A stretch of 64,000 bases of DNA. Origin: an uncultured Candidatus Melainabacteria bacterium. GTDB lineage: Bacteria; Cyanobacteriota; Vampirovibrionia; Gastranaerophilales; Gastranaerophilaceae. Each line of letters begins with the position of its first letter. Positions within the stretch are counted from its first letter, which is position 1. The notes below the pieces were generated by a model. It worked only from the letters and a program-made list of their open reading frames with translations. It searched no databases and was not told where the DNA came from. Both the position numbers and the translations under genes were made by a program. The DNA lies in contig CAKUTH010000004.1 of NCBI GenBank assembly GCA_934691935.1, positions 1 to 64,000 on the forward strand, written 5' to 3'. Of the stretch, positions 62,058-64,000 are shown piece by piece.

Positions 62058-62768
62058 ATGAAGAAAGCATTTACTTTAGCGGAAGTATTAATTACATTAG
62101 GGATTATCGGTGTCGTCGCTGCAATGACATTGCCGACACTAATCCAAAATCAACAAAAACGCTCACTAGAAGTTGCAACACAAAAATTCTACTCAACAAT
62201 GTCACAAGCAGTGAAAAAATACATGGCAGATGAAGGCGTGGACGATTTGAGAAATACACCTATTGCTGGCTCTAGTGGTGAAACTGATGAAGTATTAGAA
62301 AAACTTTTTTTAAATAAATACCTAAAAATTGTAAAAAAATGTAAAAATACTAGTGAATGTTTTGCCAGTCAATATAGAGGCTGGGATGGAACTGGAGAAC
62401 GTGGAATACCAGAAAATTACGACTTTGGATATGGGGACACTTATATTTTATCAGATGGTTCTGTAATAAAGATAGACAGTGATGTTATGATTGATATATG
62501 GGTAGATGTTAACGGCAAAAAAGGTCCAAACAGAGTTGGGTATGATTTGTGGAGTATGTCTTTATATTACGATGGAGTTATTGAAGAAAGCTCTATTGGT
62601 CCTGAATGTAGAGGAAGGATTGATTCCAAATATAATGATGATTTCTATAAGTGTGAAGAAAAGTCTGCGCATGAGAAACGTGAAGAACGTTTTGAAAATT
62701 GCAAAAATAGTACTTACGGTGGCTGTTTTGGACACTTTTTAGAAAACAATTTCAAGTTTGATTATTAA
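62058..62768 (+). CDS. Prepilin-like protein
   Basis: The 236-residue protein starts MKKA then FTLAEVLITLGIIGVVAA, the shortest leader of the six prepilins here. The domain carries VDVNGKKGPNRVGYDLWSM and at least seven Cys. CGAGGT lies nine bases before the ATG, so translation is conventional, unlike the cassette prepilins. It is probably controlled with, or by, the divergent HTH-like gene. Confidence 0.87.
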   Translation: MKKAFTLAEVLITLGIIGVVAAMTLPTLIQNQQKRSLEVATQKFYSTMSQAVKKYMADEGVDDLRNTPIAGSSGETDEVLEKLFLNKYLKIVKKCKNTSECFASQYRGWDGTGERGIPENYDFGYGDTYILSDGSVIKIDSDVMIDIWVDVNGKKGPNRVGYDLWSMSLYYDGVIEESSIGPECRGRIDSKYNDDFYKCEEKSAHEKREERFENCKNSTYGGCFGHFLENNFKFDY

Positions 62769-62773
62769 AATAT

Positions 62774-62880
62774 TTCCTCCCCTTGTTAGGGGAGGTTAGG
62801 TGGGGTATCATCCCGTAAAGGTAATTATAAATATATGTTTGCAACCCACCCCTACCCTCCCTTGATAGGGAGGGAGCAAA
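62774..62880. repeat. Nested palindromic repeat
   Basis: CTCCCCTTGTTAGGGGAG (62777-62794) and CTCCCTTGATAGGGAG (about 62857-62872) are two hairpins in opposite orientation whose flanks GGTTAGGTGGGG and CCCACCCCTACC can also pair. It belongs to the same repeat group as 95-111 and 18505. Confidence 0.6.
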
Positions 62881-63040
62881 ATATTTCTTCCTCACTTACT
62901 TACGGACTTACTTACTCACTATGAAAAGCTGACTTGTTTTGCTCCCGTGCGCAATGACAGGTAATTATCCCAACATTTAACAAATCTACTGATTACAAAA
63001 TTTTTTATTCATGTTAAAGTGGTTTTAAAAGAGGTAAAAT

Positions 63041-64000
63041 ATGAAAATTGCTTTGTTAAATCACGGATGTGCAAAAAATTTAGTAGATAGTGAATTGATG
63101 TTGGGATTGCTTGCTCAAAAGGGTTTTGAGGTTACTTTGGATGAAAACGATGCAGATATTGTCGTAATTAACACTTGCTCGTTTATTCAAGATGCTGAAC
63201 AAGAATCTGTTCAATCTATTTTGCAAGTTGCGCAAAGTGGCAAAAAGGTTGTTGTGGCAGGGTGTTTGCCACAAAAATATAAAGGTGATTTAAAAAAAGC
63301 AATTCCAGAAATTTCAGGTATTGTTGGCACATCGGATATTAAAGAAATTGTCAACGTAGTAGAACAAGTTGCAGAAAATAATAATTATATCGCAAAAGTT
63401 TCAGAAAAACCTGATTATATCTATCCAGAAAACATTGAACGCCAGCAAATCACAGTCGGCGCAAGCTCATATATAAAAATTGCTGACGGTTGTAATTATC
63501 ATTGCGGATACTGTATTATTCCGAATTTGAGAGGCGAATATCATTCCAGAACAATGGAAAGTATCCTTAGCGAGGCAAAACAACTGGTCAAAAAAGGCGT
63601 AACTGAAATTGTTTTAATCGCACAAGATACAACAAGCTACGGTATAGATTTGTATGGAAAGCAAAAATTGCCTGAACTTCTCGAAAAATTAAACGAAATA
63701 GACGGTTTGGGCTGGATAAGAATTATGTACGCTTACCCATCTCAAATGTCAGATGAATTAATCGAAACTATCGCAAAATTAGACAAAGCAGTTAAGTATG
63801 TTGATTTGCCGTTGCAACATTGTAACGCAGAAGTCTTGAAAGCTATGCGCAGACCAGTTATGGATTATCGCAAATTGGTCGGTAAAATAAGAGCAAAAAT
63901 TCCAAATGTCGCAATCAGAACAGCTTTTATCGTGGGATATCCAGGAGAAACTGAAGAACAATTTAACGAGTTATATGAATTCGTGAAAGAAATGCGATTT
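63041..64000 (+). CDS. rimO: Ribosomal protein S12 methylthiotransferase RimO (5' part)
   Basis: The 320 codons present run off the window end in frame. The UPF0004 domain begins MKIALLNHGCAKNLVDSELM; the radical-SAM motif CNYHCGYC with IPNLRGEYHSR, VEL-type WIRIMYAYPS, and LPLQHCNAEVLKAMRR follow. RimO methylthiolates Asp of S12. The usual length is about 430-445 residues, so roughly 110-120 residues including TRAM are missing. AGAGGTAAAAT precedes the ATG. Confidence 0.96.
   Translation, partial: MKIALLNHGCAKNLVDSELMLGLLAQKGFEVTLDENDADIVVINTCSFIQDAEQESVQSILQVAQSGKKVVVAGCLPQKYKGDLKKAIPEISGIVGTSDIKEIVNVVEQVAENNNYIAKVSEKPDYIYPENIERQQITVGASSYIKIADGCNYHCGYCIIPNLRGEYHSRTMESILSEAKQLVKKGVTEIVLIAQDTTSYGIDLYGKQKLPELLEKLNEIDGLGWIRIMYAYPSQMSDELIETIAKLDKAVKYVDLPLQHCNAEVLKAMRRPVMDYRKLVGKIRAKIPNVAIRTAFIVGYPGETEEQFNELYEFVKEMRF

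Overview
The window is an AT-rich bacterial chromosome segment with no rRNA, CRISPR array, prophage or recognisable transposase. It looks like a non-photosynthetic relative of the cyanobacteria, most likely a gut Vampirovibrionia/Melainabacteria (Gastranaerophilales) genome. The evidence is an ATP synthase beta-epsilon gene pair standing apart from the other subunits (the cyanobacterial arrangement), a MinCDE system, a type IV pilus machine with six divergent prepilin-like genes sharing a near-invariant FTLAEVLITLGIIGVVAA N-terminus, envelope-sugar genes (RfbA, a GT9 heptosyltransferase-like enzyme, a WecA/TagO-like transferase), and no photosynthesis genes. The lineage is an inference; no marker tree could be run.

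Layout. 0-3 kb: a prepilin gene divergent from a small HTH regulator, tRNA-Cys, a TPM-domain protein and a nucleotidyltransferase-like protein. 3-6 kb (minus): tRNA-Val and the glycine cleavage genes gcvT-gcvH-gcvPA. 6-8 kb: prepilin cassette 1 and a DnaJ-like chaperone. 8-15 kb: atpD-atpC, a split chromate transporter, comM, a GT9 glycosyltransferase, an SDR enzyme, secG and a NUDIX-type regulator. 15.8-18.2 kb: minC-minD-minE. 18.2-19.5 kb: repeat-rich DNA and prepilin cassette 2. 19.6-29.9 kb: ribosomal proteins S10 to L18 with unusually long, hairpin-rich spacers. 29.9-34.1 kb (minus): bioF-bioG-bioC, a hairpin-rich gap and recF. 34.1-40.9 kb: an orphan gene with pilT, lysS, a prepilin, miaB and an acyl-CoA synthetase. 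41-42.5 kb: a small secreted protein and prepilin cassette 3. 42.7-47.6 kb (minus): rubrerythrin, ispD, thiL, a GGDEF/degenerate HD-GYP protein and a DUF1796-like protein. 47.7-53.7 kb: an HTH regulator, a secreted GH13 enzyme, rfbA, glyA, a WecA-like transferase and an orphan. 53.8-60.8 kb: a uridine-kinase-like protein and the pilus operon pilP-pilQ-pilB-pilC. 60.8-64 kb: an SDR enzyme, an HTH gene divergent from a sixth prepilin, and the start of rimO.

The most unusual system is a cassette present three times (about 5984-6170, 18652-18842 and 41352-41550), each time feeding a prepilin gene. Each copy has a promoter with exact 17-bp spacing, a start codon six bases after the -10 box, a short reading frame with a conserved peptide, an 11-G homopolymer, and a conserved TAAG-type repeat that is translated as the prepilin leader. 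The G-tract length decides whether the upstream frame is fused to the prepilin (10 G), the prepilin is read from an ATG abutting the tract (11 G, as here), or both frames stop at once (12 G). This is the layout of a phase-variable or slippage-controlled switch on pilin-like proteins.

A second theme is leaderless transcription. About a dozen genes, including the three cassettes, have a -10 box ending six or seven bases before the start codon and no Shine-Dalgarno sequence, whereas genes inside operons carry ordinary GGAG/AAGG sites. A third theme is short dispersed repeats (TAAG arrays and palindromes) in many gaps, including inside the ribosomal cluster and, in frame, inside a prepilin.
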